A DNA stretch of 39,699 nucleotides from the NCBI GenBank assembly GCA_937925525.1, contig CALALS010000263.1, positions 1 through 39,699 on the forward strand, read 5' to 3'. The position numbers and the translations under genes were made by a program. This document shows, piece by piece, positions 1-7,196 of the stretch. Source of the stretch: an uncultured Flavobacteriales bacterium (GTDB lineage: Bacteria; Bacteroidota; Bacteroidia; Flavobacteriales_E; Vicingaceae). Every line of letters starts with the position of its first letter. Within the stretch, counting starts at the first letter, position 1. A model generated the notes under the pieces. The model worked only from the letters and a program-made list of their open reading frames with translations. It did not search any database and was not told the origin of the DNA.

Positions 1-767
1 TAATGTTGTGTCATAAATAACATATTCATTACACTTTGGCTGGTAACATCTTCATCCATTACCCCTTTTACTTCTTCTCCAGATTCCTTTATACCTGTGG
101 CAATGGCAATTCTTTGGTCGGCAATACCTTTTCCCTGTAATTTTTTACTTTCTGCTTCTGCTTCTGCTGCTGCCACTACTTTAATTTTCTCAGCTTCTGC
201 ATATTCTTTAGCAGCTTCTTTCATTCTCTTAGCTGCATTAATTTCATTCATAGCATGCTTTACTTTTGAATCAGGATCAATGTCTGTAATTAGAGCTTTG
301 ATAATTGCATATCCATATTCTTCCATTGTATCGGCAAGTTCCATCTGAACAGCTTTTGCTATTTTATCTTTTTCACTAAATACATCATCTAATAACATAT
401 TTGGTACTTCAGAGCGGATAGAGTCAAATACGTAAGATTGAATTTGACGAGCAGGATTGTCAAACTTATAAAAAGCCATTTGAATACCTTCATTGCTTTC
501 AACCACATAATATTGAACAAAAACATCGTCTTTGGTTTTGGTTTCCACTTCAACGGGAAGTTCCATCACTCTTAGGTTTACCGTTCCTGCTTTTTTATCG
601 ATAATAGGAATTTTTAGGTTAAATCCGGATTTAGCAACTCTATTAAACTTACCTAACCGCTCAATAACTACAGCAGTTTTTTGTTTTACAATGAAGAACG
701 CTCCAAACAAAAAAAGTATTACTAGTGGAAGCCAAATATAATTACCGAGTAAATCAAAAATGTTCAT
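1..767 (-). CDS. SPFH/band-7 (stomatin/prohibitin-like) membrane protein, C-terminus cut by window edge
   Basis: The minus strand reads open from an ATG at 767 to the window edge, giving 255 residues without a stop. A single N-terminal membrane segment (about residues 10-27, YIWLPLVILFLFGAFFIV) is followed by a band-7 domain (VIERLGKFNRVAKSGFNLKIP, about 34-54, through LITDIDPDSKVKHAMN). After that comes an Ala/Glu-rich helical stretch (AEAEKIKVVAAAEAEAESKK) typical of the SPFH coiled coil. SPFH proteins form oligomeric rings or cages in the inner membrane and organise membrane domains or proteases. The sequence resembles the HIR/stomatin branch more than HflK/HflC, but no partner protease is in view. 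The family is well supported; the exact role is not. Confidence 0.85.
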   Translation of the reverse strand, partial: MNIFDLLGNYIWLPLVILFLFGAFFIVKQKTAVVIERLGKFNRVAKSGFNLKIPIIDKKAGTVNLRVMELPVEVETKTKDDVFVQYYVVESNEGIQMAFYKFDNPARQIQSYVFDSIRSEVPNMLLDDVFSEKDKIAKAVQMELADTMEEYGYAIIKALITDIDPDSKVKHAMNEINAAKRMKEAAKEYAEAEKIKVVAAAEAEAESKKLQGKGIADQRIAIATGIKESGEEVKGVMDEDVTSQSVMNMLFMTQH

Positions 768-848
768 AATATTTATTGGTTTTAGTTTGTTGAGTAAAGA
801 TAGAAAATACTAGCTATAAAATCGTAGAATTTTTATAGATGGTAATTT

Positions 849-1760
849 TTAATGATGAAGCGGTCTTTTCTTAATCATTCCACCTTTAGTATCTTTTAAA
901 GTATGCTGAACGGTAAAGGCATTTTGGTCTATTTTCTCAATTTCCAGCAAAAGCTTAGTTACTTCAAGTCTGGTAACAACACAAAATAATACTTTTCCTT
1001 CGCTTTTTGATACTCCCGATTTTCCGTAACCTGCTTCCGATTTATAAACAGTTACGCCTCTTCCCACATTCTTAGTGATAGATTCTTTTATTTCATCTGC
1101 TAAATTAGATACAATAGTAACGCCTATATATTCTTCAACTCCATTAATAATAAAATCTACAGTTTTAGAGGCTGCTAAATAAGTTAGCATGGAGTACATG
1201 GCTGTTTCAATACTAATTAAGAGTGCCGAAAAAGCAAAGAGGATTACATTGAATACTGCAATAAAGTCGCCAACCGAAAGGCTTGATGTTCTGCTAACAG
1301 TTATGGCTAATACTTCCGTTCCATCAATTACAGCGCCACCTCTTATTGAAAAACCTATCCCTGCTCCTAAAAAAAATCCTCCAAAAACAGAAATTAAAAG
1401 CTTGTCAGAAGTAACTGTTGGGATGTTTATAAAATGGACAAGTACCGCTAAACAAATTATTGCAATAGCACTTTTTATGGCAAATAATATAGATACTTGT
1501 CTGGCTCCCAAAATAATGAATGGCAGGTTGACTAGTATAATAAGAGTAGATAAATCAAATTCGGTTAAAATTTGAAGTAATAACGCCACTCCCATTGCTC
1601 CACCATCTAAAAAATTACTTGGAAATAAAAAACCTTTTAGTCCAATACATGCCAGACTTACTCCAATTGTAATAAATAAAAAATCTTTAATTTTTCGCTG
1701 AGTAACAAGTTTGGCAATTTGTGCACTCTTGTCAATAGTTGGTTGAATAATTCGTTTCAC
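849..1760 (-). CDS. YitT family membrane protein (DUF161 + DUF2179)
   Basis: This 303-residue integral membrane protein has five to six hydrophobic segments in residues about 28-215, including FLFITIGVSLACIGLKGFLF and the glycine-rich GGFFLGAGIGFSIRGGAVIDGTEVLA typical of YitT proteins. A soluble C-terminal DUF2179 domain follows (GRGVTVYKSEAGYGKSGVSK through FTVQHTLKDTKGG, about 235-295). Family members are inner-membrane proteins of unproven function, proposed as small-molecule or ion transporters; the C-terminal domain resembles PII-like/ACT regulatory folds. It starts at ATG 1760 behind an AT-rich spacer and lies in the same direction as the SPFH gene 81 bp downstream. I found no convincing promoter or terminator. 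Family assignment is firm, substrate unknown. Confidence 0.88.
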   Translation of the reverse strand: MKRIIQPTIDKSAQIAKLVTQRKIKDFLFITIGVSLACIGLKGFLFPSNFLDGGAMGVALLLQILTEFDLSTLIILVNLPFIILGARQVSILFAIKSAIAIICLAVLVHFINIPTVTSDKLLISVFGGFFLGAGIGFSIRGGAVIDGTEVLAITVSRTSSLSVGDFIAVFNVILFAFSALLISIETAMYSMLTYLAASKTVDFIINGVEEYIGVTIVSNLADEIKESITKNVGRGVTVYKSEAGYGKSGVSKSEGKVLFCVVTRLEVTKLLLEIEKIDQNAFTVQHTLKDTKGGMIKKRPLHH

Positions 1761-1864
1761 GTAAAGAATAATTTACTAAGCACTAAAGTTATTAAAATAA
1801 GCAATGGTTAATGCTTTAACACAAAAATAATTGAGTTTTGATTACAAATTTATGAGTAAAGAAT

Positions 1865-2347
1865 TTACTTGGCTTTTTTTCTTATAAATAAGGCTACGAT
1901 AGATGTAGTTAGTAAACCCAAAATTGGTGCAGCTATTAAGCTTTGAACAATGTAGTTGTTCAAACTAAAGTAATTTTCTGCTTCTTCTTGAGTCATTAGT
2001 CCTTCAGCAACAGAATAACTTATTGCGTTAGTAAAGTAGTCGGGAGAAATAATAGTTGATGTAATGTACTGTGAAAGTGGAGTTAACATTGTTATTATTA
2101 AACTCATTACTAAACCTGTTGCAAACCCCTGTTTATAGGTCATTACTCCTTTGTAATAATTCTTTCGCTTATCAAGTAAAGCCAATATAAATATTATAAT
2201 AGCTAAAACAGCAAATCCATTGGTATAAACCGGATGTTTGTTGATATATACATCATGTAGTCCGACTAACTTTTCAATCGCAACCCAAACTAATGCTGTA
2301 AAAAAGAAAATGATTGCCCATTTAAATTCTATTCTTAGGTTTTTCAT
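1865..2347 (-). CDS. DUF4199 domain-containing membrane protein
   Basis: This small membrane protein of 160 residues has four predicted membrane helices: about 10-24, 45-60 (FAVLAIIIFILALLDKR), 76-95 (GFATGLVMSLIITMLTPLSQYI) and 135-155. The basic RKNYYKG loop and the GFATGLVMSLI segment match the DUF4199 family, which is widespread in Bacteroidota and uncharacterised. The C-terminus ends in RKKAK. It is divergent from the PadR gene across about 200 bp of AT-rich sequence. The PadR palindromes lie about 145-165 bp upstream of its start, so shared control is possible but not shown. No function can be inferred. Confidence 0.8.
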   Translation of the reverse strand: MKNLRIEFKWAIIFFFTALVWVAIEKLVGLHDVYINKHPVYTNGFAVLAIIIFILALLDKRKNYYKGVMTYKQGFATGLVMSLIITMLTPLSQYITSTIISPDYFTNAISYSVAEGLMTQEEAENYFSLNNYIVQSLIAAPILGLLTTSIVALFIRKKAK

Positions 2348-2489
2348 GATTTTATTTTTTTGTTTAGGATATTAGAGTAAGAAATATTTATTAGAAAACC
2401 TAATTTTTTTATAATGAGTTTATGTGTCACTTATTTTTTTCTTGGAGAATATTAAAATTAATGAACAGAAAATCAGTTATTTAAATACT

Positions 2490-2512
2490 AATACATAATT
2501 TTCTTAGGTATT
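2490..2512. promoter_or_regulatory. Upstream imperfect palindrome, probable PadR operator 1
   Basis: Arms AATACATAA (2490-2498) and TTAGGTATT (2504-2512) pair with one mismatch around a 5-nt spacer centred at 2501. The architecture and sequence copy the perfect palindrome centred at 2532, exactly 31 bp (about three helical turns) downstream. It sits just upstream of the -33 TTTG of the padR promoter. That it binds the encoded regulator is inference. Confidence 0.55.
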
Positions 2513-2514
2513 TA

Positions 2515-2547
2515 TTTGCATATACATAAAACTCTTATGTATATTTG
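2515..2547 (+). promoter_or_regulatory. Bacteroidota-type promoter of the PadR gene
   Basis: TTTG (2515-2518), a 21-nt spacer, then TATATTTG (2540-2547) match the TTTG / TAnnTTTG consensus for the Bacteroidota primary sigma factor. Transcription would begin about 4-7 nt after the -7 element, at or beside the ATG at 2552, so the mRNA may be nearly leaderless. Confidence 0.65.
2521..2543. promoter_or_regulatory. Perfect 9-bp inverted repeat in the padR promoter, probable operator 2
   Basis: TATACATAA (2521-2529) and TTATGTATA (2535-2543) are perfect inverted arms with a 5-nt spacer. The element fills the promoter spacer and overlaps the -7 box, the position expected for a repressor that blocks RNA polymerase. 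PadR-family dimers typically bind short AT-rich palindromes in their own promoters, so autorepression is the simplest reading. Confidence 0.7.
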
Positions 2548-2551
2548 TCCT

Positions 2552-2890
2552 ATGTATTCATCAGAACTTATAAAAGGAACTTTAAAAACAATTGTACTAA
2601 ACCTTCTTAAAGAGAATGGAAAAATGTACGGTTATGAAATTACTCAAAAGGTAAAAGAGCTAACAGACGGTAAAATTCAAATTACGGAAGGTGCTCTGTA
2701 TCCAACTTTGCATTCACTGGAGCAAAACGGTGAATTGGAAACAGAGAAAGAGTACATAGGTAAGCGGGTAAGAAAATATTACAAGCTAACTAAGCCAGGT
2801 CGTGTAACTGCCACCGCACGTATTAATGAATTTGCAGACTTTATGAATACCATGAAGTTTTTGTTAGACCTTGAACCAAAAATGGGGTAA
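2552..2890 (+). CDS. PadR family transcriptional regulator
   Basis: A 112-residue winged-helix protein beginning MYSSELIKGTLKTIVLNLLK, the canonical PadR N-terminus. The recognition-helix region holds MYGYEITQKVKEL and ITEGALYPTLHSLEQNGELE, and the wing RVRKYYKLTKPG. The ATG at 2552 is chosen because residues from there align with family starts, and because an upstream in-frame TTG (2516) and ATG (2537) lie inside the promoter and operator. PadR proteins are small dimeric repressors that often control a membrane protein or transporter encoded just downstream. That is the arrangement here: its TAA overlaps the next ATG (TAATG), indicating translational coupling. The inducing ligand is unknown. 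Confidence 0.9.
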   Translation: MYSSELIKGTLKTIVLNLLKENGKMYGYEITQKVKELTDGKIQITEGALYPTLHSLEQNGELETEKEYIGKRVRKYYKLTKPGRVTATARINEFADFMNTMKFLLDLEPKMG

Positions 2891-4077
2891 TGTATAGAGT
2901 TTCAGATGAAGAAATAGACTATATCCTTAATGATATTAAGGCGCATGGGGTTGTACTTGAAGATCTACAATACAATCTATTAGATCACATGTGTTGTATT
3001 ATTGAGGAAGAAATGTCTGAGGAGGATGATTTTTATAAGTTCTATGAAAAAATTCTGCCTAGGTTTTTCAAACAGAGTTTGAAAGAACTGCAGGAAGAAA
3101 CAGATTATTTATTAACTTTTAAACACTACTATGCCATGAAAAATATATTAAAAATATCAGGAATAACATCTGCATTACTTACGCTAATAGGTGCTACATT
3201 AAAAACCTTTCATTTGCCCGGAGCAGGCATTACCATTGTATTGGGCGGTTTAATATTCAGTTTAATTTTTTTACCGTTGATGATTGCCTTAAAGTTTAAA
3301 GATGAGGCAAAACGAACAGATAAAATAGTATTATCAATAGGTTTCCTTTTAGGAATAATGGTTTCAATGGGAATCATCTTTAAGTTGATGCATTGGCCGT
3401 ATGCTAATTTTTTAATGCGCTGGGGACTCACTTTTTTTGTTTTTGGCTATGTTCCTATTTACTTTCTATCTAGAATTAGAAGAGCAGAACTAAAATTTAA
3501 TACAACAGTAAATTCTGTTTTAATGATGGCTTGCGGAGGCATGTTGTACGCTCTATTTAATTTAGGATATAGCAATGATGTGAAAAATAGCATAGCAGCA
3601 TCTTATGATTTTATGAATGATAATGCTAAAGAATTAGTAGCTGCAAATGCAAGATTGATGCAAACCGGTTCAACTAGTTCAGATATAAATGACTTTCATA
3701 AAGTGTCTTCTGAGTTGTATAATAAAATAGAAGATGTTAAAGTGTTTTTAATTGCCCAGGTTGAAGGAGTTACACCTGAGCAAGCAAAGCAAATGTCTTT
3801 AATAGATATGGAAAACTATAACGACAATAAAATTATTAAACATCAATTTGAAAATGGGACAGGAGACTTTTCGTTAGCAGCCTTGATGAATGACATCAAT
3901 GATTACAACAGCCGAGTAAGTAAAATATCTCCGGAACAAAAAGAAAGATTAATAGCGGTAGAAAAGCTACAATTAAAAAATACGGTAGTTTCAGTATTGT
4001 TACATCAACTTTCTCAAATACAATTGGAAGTTGTTACTAACGAAAACGCCTATTTGAACGAAGTTTCAAGACAATAA
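2890..4077 (+). CDS. PadR-coupled multi-pass membrane protein with duplicated GldL-like hairpins
   Basis: This 395-residue protein overlaps the PadR stop by one base. The N-terminal about 80 residues are soluble and acidic (SDEEIDYILNDIKAHGVVLE, then a Cys pair in DHMCCIIEEE), like the 'permease prefix' modules often coupled to PadR genes. About five membrane helices follow (roughly 85-240). Two consecutive units share a motif: LKTFHLPGAGITIVLGGL and FKLMHWPYANFLMRWGL. The second resembles the H-W-P motif of GldL, the inner-membrane motor subunit of gliding/T9SS, but full GldL architecture is absent. The C-terminal about 150 residues are helical and hydrophilic. I do not recognise a named function. 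A regulated envelope protein is the inference. Confidence 0.7.
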   Translation: MYRVSDEEIDYILNDIKAHGVVLEDLQYNLLDHMCCIIEEEMSEEDDFYKFYEKILPRFFKQSLKELQEETDYLLTFKHYYAMKNILKISGITSALLTLIGATLKTFHLPGAGITIVLGGLIFSLIFLPLMIALKFKDEAKRTDKIVLSIGFLLGIMVSMGIIFKLMHWPYANFLMRWGLTFFVFGYVPIYFLSRIRRAELKFNTTVNSVLMMACGGMLYALFNLGYSNDVKNSIAASYDFMNDNAKELVAANARLMQTGSTSSDINDFHKVSSELYNKIEDVKVFLIAQVEGVTPEQAKQMSLIDMENYNDNKIIKHQFENGTGDFSLAALMNDINDYNSRVSKISPEQKERLIAVEKLQLKNTVVSVLLHQLSQIQLEVVTNENAYLNEVSRQ

Positions 4078-4097
4078 TAAAAACGGTCGGAGGCGTA

Positions 4098-4901
4098 TTA
4101 TTTCACAAATCCGGCCATTTCTCTTTGAAGTTCTTGCGCTGCTTCTTTTGCTTTATCAGCAAAATCATTTTCACCGGAAGCATAAATAATGCCTCTGCTG
4201 GAGTTGATAAGTAAACCAATATCATCAGTTAACCCATATTTACAAACATCCGCAACATTACCGCCTTGTGCGCCTACACCAGGAACTAACAAAAATGCTG
4301 TTGGTGCAAATCTTCTAACTTCTTTAAAGTATTCAGGACGAGTGGCACCTACTACAAACATGGTGTTTTCATCATTTCCCCACTGCAATGATTTTTGAAT
4401 GACGGTTTGGTAAAGCGTTTGACCATTTTCAGTCATAAACTCAAAATCTTCTGCGCCTTCGTTAGAGGTGAGCGCAAGGGTGATTACCCATTTATTGTAA
4501 TGTTTTAAAAATGGTAAAATGGCATCTCTTCCCATATACGGTGAAACAGTTACAGCATCAAACGTCATATTTTCAAAAAATGCTTTTGCATACATTTCGG
4601 CTGTATTACCTATATCACCTCTTTTTGCGTCTGCAATTTTAAAAACTTCTTTTGGTAAATATTTTACTGTTTTTTCTAAGCTTTCCCAACCTTTGACTCC
4701 CATGCTTTCATAAAAAGCCAGGTTAAGTTTGTAAGAAACTGCATAGGGCAAAGTAGCATCTATAATAGCTTTATTAAATTCAAATACAGGGTCATCAGTA
4801 TCTAAAAGATGTTTAGGAATTTTATTGATGTCAGTATCTAAACCAACACACAAAAATGACTTTTTAGTTTTAATTTGTTCTATTAGTTCAGCTCTTGTCA
4901 T
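4098..4901 (-). CDS. pyrF: Orotidine 5'-phosphate decarboxylase
   Basis: This enzyme decarboxylates OMP to UMP, the last step of de novo pyrimidine synthesis, in the cytosol. At 267 residues it has the longer 'type 2' form. The catalytic Lys/Asp cluster DAKRGDIGNTAEMY is at 91-104 (D91, K93, D96). N-terminal FLCVGLDTDINKIP and the phosphate-binding region VPGVGAQGG and SSRGIIYA are all present. It is the last gene of a minus-strand run purM-prfA-pyrF, one base downstream of the prfA stop. It converges with the GldL-like gene across only 20 bp, with no obvious terminator between them. Confidence 0.96.
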   Translation of the reverse strand: MTRAELIEQIKTKKSFLCVGLDTDINKIPKHLLDTDDPVFEFNKAIIDATLPYAVSYKLNLAFYESMGVKGWESLEKTVKYLPKEVFKIADAKRGDIGNTAEMYAKAFFENMTFDAVTVSPYMGRDAILPFLKHYNKWVITLALTSNEGAEDFEFMTENGQTLYQTVIQKSLQWGNDENTMFVVGATRPEYFKEVRRFAPTAFLLVPGVGAQGGNVADVCKYGLTDDIGLLINSSRGIIYASGENDFADKAKEAAQELQREMAGFVK

Positions 4902-4902
4902 T

Positions 4903-5976
4903 TTATCCTGCTTTTAGTTTTTCAGCATTTTCAGCCATTTTTAAGGCATCTAAAACATCTTGAATGTCTCCGTTTACAATAGCATCAAGATTATATAGCG
5001 TTAAATTAATTCTGTGGTCTGTAACTCTTCCTTGAGGATAATTATAGGTTCTTATTTTTGCAGAACGGTCACCGCTTGAAACTAGTGTTTTTCGTTGACT
5101 TGCCCTTTCGGCCATTATTTTTTCCAGTTCTACTTCATATAATCTTGAACGAAGAACTTTTAATGCTTTATCATAATTTTTATGCTGAGAACGTCCGTCC
5201 TGACATTCTACCACAATTCCTGTTGGAATATGAGTTAACCTTATGGCTGATTCTGTTTTGTTTACGTGCTGGCCACCTGCACCCGATGCTCTGAAGGTAT
5301 CTCTTCTCACGTCTGCCATATTCAAATCTACATCTACTTCTTCTGCTTCGGGTAAAACGGCAACAGTGACGGCTGATGTGTGTACTCGACCTTGTGTTTC
5401 GGTTTTTGGAACTCTTTGTACTCGGTGGACGCCTGATTCATATTTTAGTGTTCCATAAACTTCTTCTCCGGAAACACTAAAACTAATTTCTTTAAAGCCA
5501 CCTGATGTACCTTCATTAGAGTTGATTAACTCTAATGTCCAGCCTTTGTCATTGATGTAATTAGAATACATTCTGTATAAATCACCCACAAAAATAGAGG
5601 CTTCATCACCGCCTGTTCCGGCTCTAATTTCTACAATTACGTCTTTGGTATCTTCCGGGTCTTTGGGAATTAAAAGAAACTTAATTTCCTCATCTAATTT
5701 TTCTTTACGTTCTTCTAAAGACTCAAGCTCTAATTTAGCCATTTCCCTAAAGTCTTTATCCTTTTCAGTTTCTAGGATTTGTTTTGAAGAGGCAATATTG
5801 TCTATGACGTTTTTATATTCATCGTAAACAGTAACAATTTCTTTTAAGTCTTTGTATTCTTTGTTAAGCTTGACATAGCGCTCCATGTCTGCAATAATCT
5901 CAGGGTCAACTATGAGTTTTTCAACCTCTTCCCATCTAACTTTGATGGCCTGTAATTTTTCTAAAATAGAACTCAT
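4903..5976 (-). CDS. prfA: Peptide chain release factor 1
   Basis: Class I release factor of 357 residues that recognises UAA and UAG and triggers peptidyl-tRNA hydrolysis. The universally conserved GGQ is at residues 234-236 within RASGAGGQHVNKTE. The stop-codon recognition tripeptide of RF1 lies at 190-192 as P-K-T in RVPKTETQGRVHTS, in place of the P-A/V-T found in many RF1s. The long helical N-terminal domain (1-105) and GTGGDEASIF (120-129) are typical. No frameshift signal is present, as expected for RF1. Its ATG overlaps the purM stop (TAATG), implying translational coupling. Confidence 0.96.
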   Translation of the reverse strand: MSSILEKLQAIKVRWEEVEKLIVDPEIIADMERYVKLNKEYKDLKEIVTVYDEYKNVIDNIASSKQILETEKDKDFREMAKLELESLEERKEKLDEEIKFLLIPKDPEDTKDVIVEIRAGTGGDEASIFVGDLYRMYSNYINDKGWTLELINSNEGTSGGFKEISFSVSGEEVYGTLKYESGVHRVQRVPKTETQGRVHTSAVTVAVLPEAEEVDVDLNMADVRRDTFRASGAGGQHVNKTESAIRLTHIPTGIVVECQDGRSQHKNYDKALKVLRSRLYEVELEKIMAERASQRKTLVSSGDRSAKIRTYNYPQGRVTDHRINLTLYNLDAIVNGDIQDVLDALKMAENAEKLKAG

Positions 5977-7139
5977 TAGTATTCAAATGTCCCGTTAGGT
6001 GATGTTATAGTCAATTTTTTACCTTCATGTTTCTCCACTCTTCCAACAATTTTGGCATCTACATTAAAAGATTTAGAGATTTCAATAATTTCATTTGCAA
6101 ATTCTTCTTTTAAGTAAAGTTCCATTCTGTGGCCCATATTAAAGACTTTATACATTTCTTTCCATGGTGTTTTTGACTCTTCCTGGATAATTTTAAAAAG
6201 AGGAGGAGTTTCAAATAAGTTGTCTTTAATGATATGTAAGTTATCGACAAAATGTAAAATTTTAGTTTGCGCTCCTCCGCTACAATGAACAATACCATGA
6301 ATATTTTCCCCAATTTTATTGATAACTTTTTTAATAATAGGCGCATAAGTTCTGGTAGGAGAGAGGACTAGTTTTCCAATTTTCACAGGTACTCCTTCCA
6401 CATTATCCGTCAGGTTATATTTTCCGGAATAAGTTAAATCATCAGGAATATTTGCATCAAATGTTTCAGGATATTTTTTTGCAACTTCTTTATTAAATAC
6501 ATCATGTCTTGCAGAGGTTAGTCCGTTGCTGCCCATTCCTCCATTGTATTCAGTTTCATAACTAGCTTGTCCGAAAGAGGCTAATCCTACAATTACATCT
6601 CCAGCTTCAATATTATCCAGTGAAATCACTTTGTCTTTTTTCATTCTGGCTGTTACCGTAGAGTCAACAATAATGGTTCGAACTAAGTCACCTACATCTG
6701 CAGTTTCTCCACCGGTAGAATGAATATCTATGCCCCATTCTCTGAATTGAGTTAAGAGCTCTTCTGTTCCATTAATAATTGCTGAAATAACTTCTCCCGG
6801 CACTAATTGTTTGTTTCTACCAATGGTTGATGAAAGCAAAATATTATCGGTGGCACCTACACAAATTAAATCATCAATATTCATCACCAGTGCGTCCTGG
6901 GCAATACCTTTCCAAACGGATAGGTCTCCTGTTTCTTTCCAGTATGCATAAGCTAAAGAAGATTTTGTGCCTGCACCGTCTGCGTGCATGATAATGCAGT
7001 GTTCTTCACTTCCGGTAATATAATCAGGTACTACTTTACAAAACGCTTTAGGAAAAAGCCCTTTATCTACGTTTTTAATTGCTTTGTGAACTTCTTCTTT
7101 TTCAGCGGAAACTCCTCTCTGTGCGTATCTATCTTTCAT
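5976..7139 (-). CDS. purM: Phosphoribosylformylglycinamidine cyclo-ligase (AIR synthetase)
   Basis: PurM converts FGAM to AIR with ATP in de novo purine synthesis. The 387-residue product begins MKDRYAQRGVSAEKEEVHKA, matching Bacteroidota PurM N-termini. Core motifs include MHADGAGTKSSLAYAYW, NIDDLICVGAT, TGGETADVGDLVRT and the glycine-rich VGLASFG. The length is greater than the about 345 residues of the E. coli enzyme, as is usual in this phylum. I place the start at ATG 7139, not at the in-frame ATG at 7160, because the latter lies in the 3' arm of the upstream gene's terminator hairpin and the seven extra residues (MAFLLVK) are its U-tract translated. The stop overlaps the prfA ATG. Confidence 0.94.
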   Translation of the reverse strand: MKDRYAQRGVSAEKEEVHKAIKNVDKGLFPKAFCKVVPDYITGSEEHCIIMHADGAGTKSSLAYAYWKETGDLSVWKGIAQDALVMNIDDLICVGATDNILLSSTIGRNKQLVPGEVISAIINGTEELLTQFREWGIDIHSTGGETADVGDLVRTIIVDSTVTARMKKDKVISLDNIEAGDVIVGLASFGQASYETEYNGGMGSNGLTSARHDVFNKEVAKKYPETFDANIPDDLTYSGKYNLTDNVEGVPVKIGKLVLSPTRTYAPIIKKVINKIGENIHGIVHCSGGAQTKILHFVDNLHIIKDNLFETPPLFKIIQEESKTPWKEMYKVFNMGHRMELYLKEEFANEIIEISKSFNVDAKIVGRVEKHEGKKLTITSPNGTFEY

Positions 7140-7149
7140 TTTTACCAAT

Positions 7150-7181
7150 AAAAAAGCCATCTACCTCAGGCAGATGGCTTT
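7150..7181 (-). terminator. Rho-independent terminator of the OmpA-family gene
   Basis: Arms AAAGCCATCT (7153-7162) and AGATGGCTTT (7172-7181) form a perfect 10-bp stem. On the minus strand it is followed by a run of six U. It lies 16 bp past the stop of the OmpA-family gene and immediately before purM. Confidence 0.85.
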
Positions 7182-7196
7182 AAATATGTTGATTAT

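Noticed and set aside
4078..4097. Bidirectional terminator between the convergent GldL-like gene and pyrF
   Set aside because: The 20-bp gap (aaaacggtcggaggcgta) has no stable inverted repeat or T-run.
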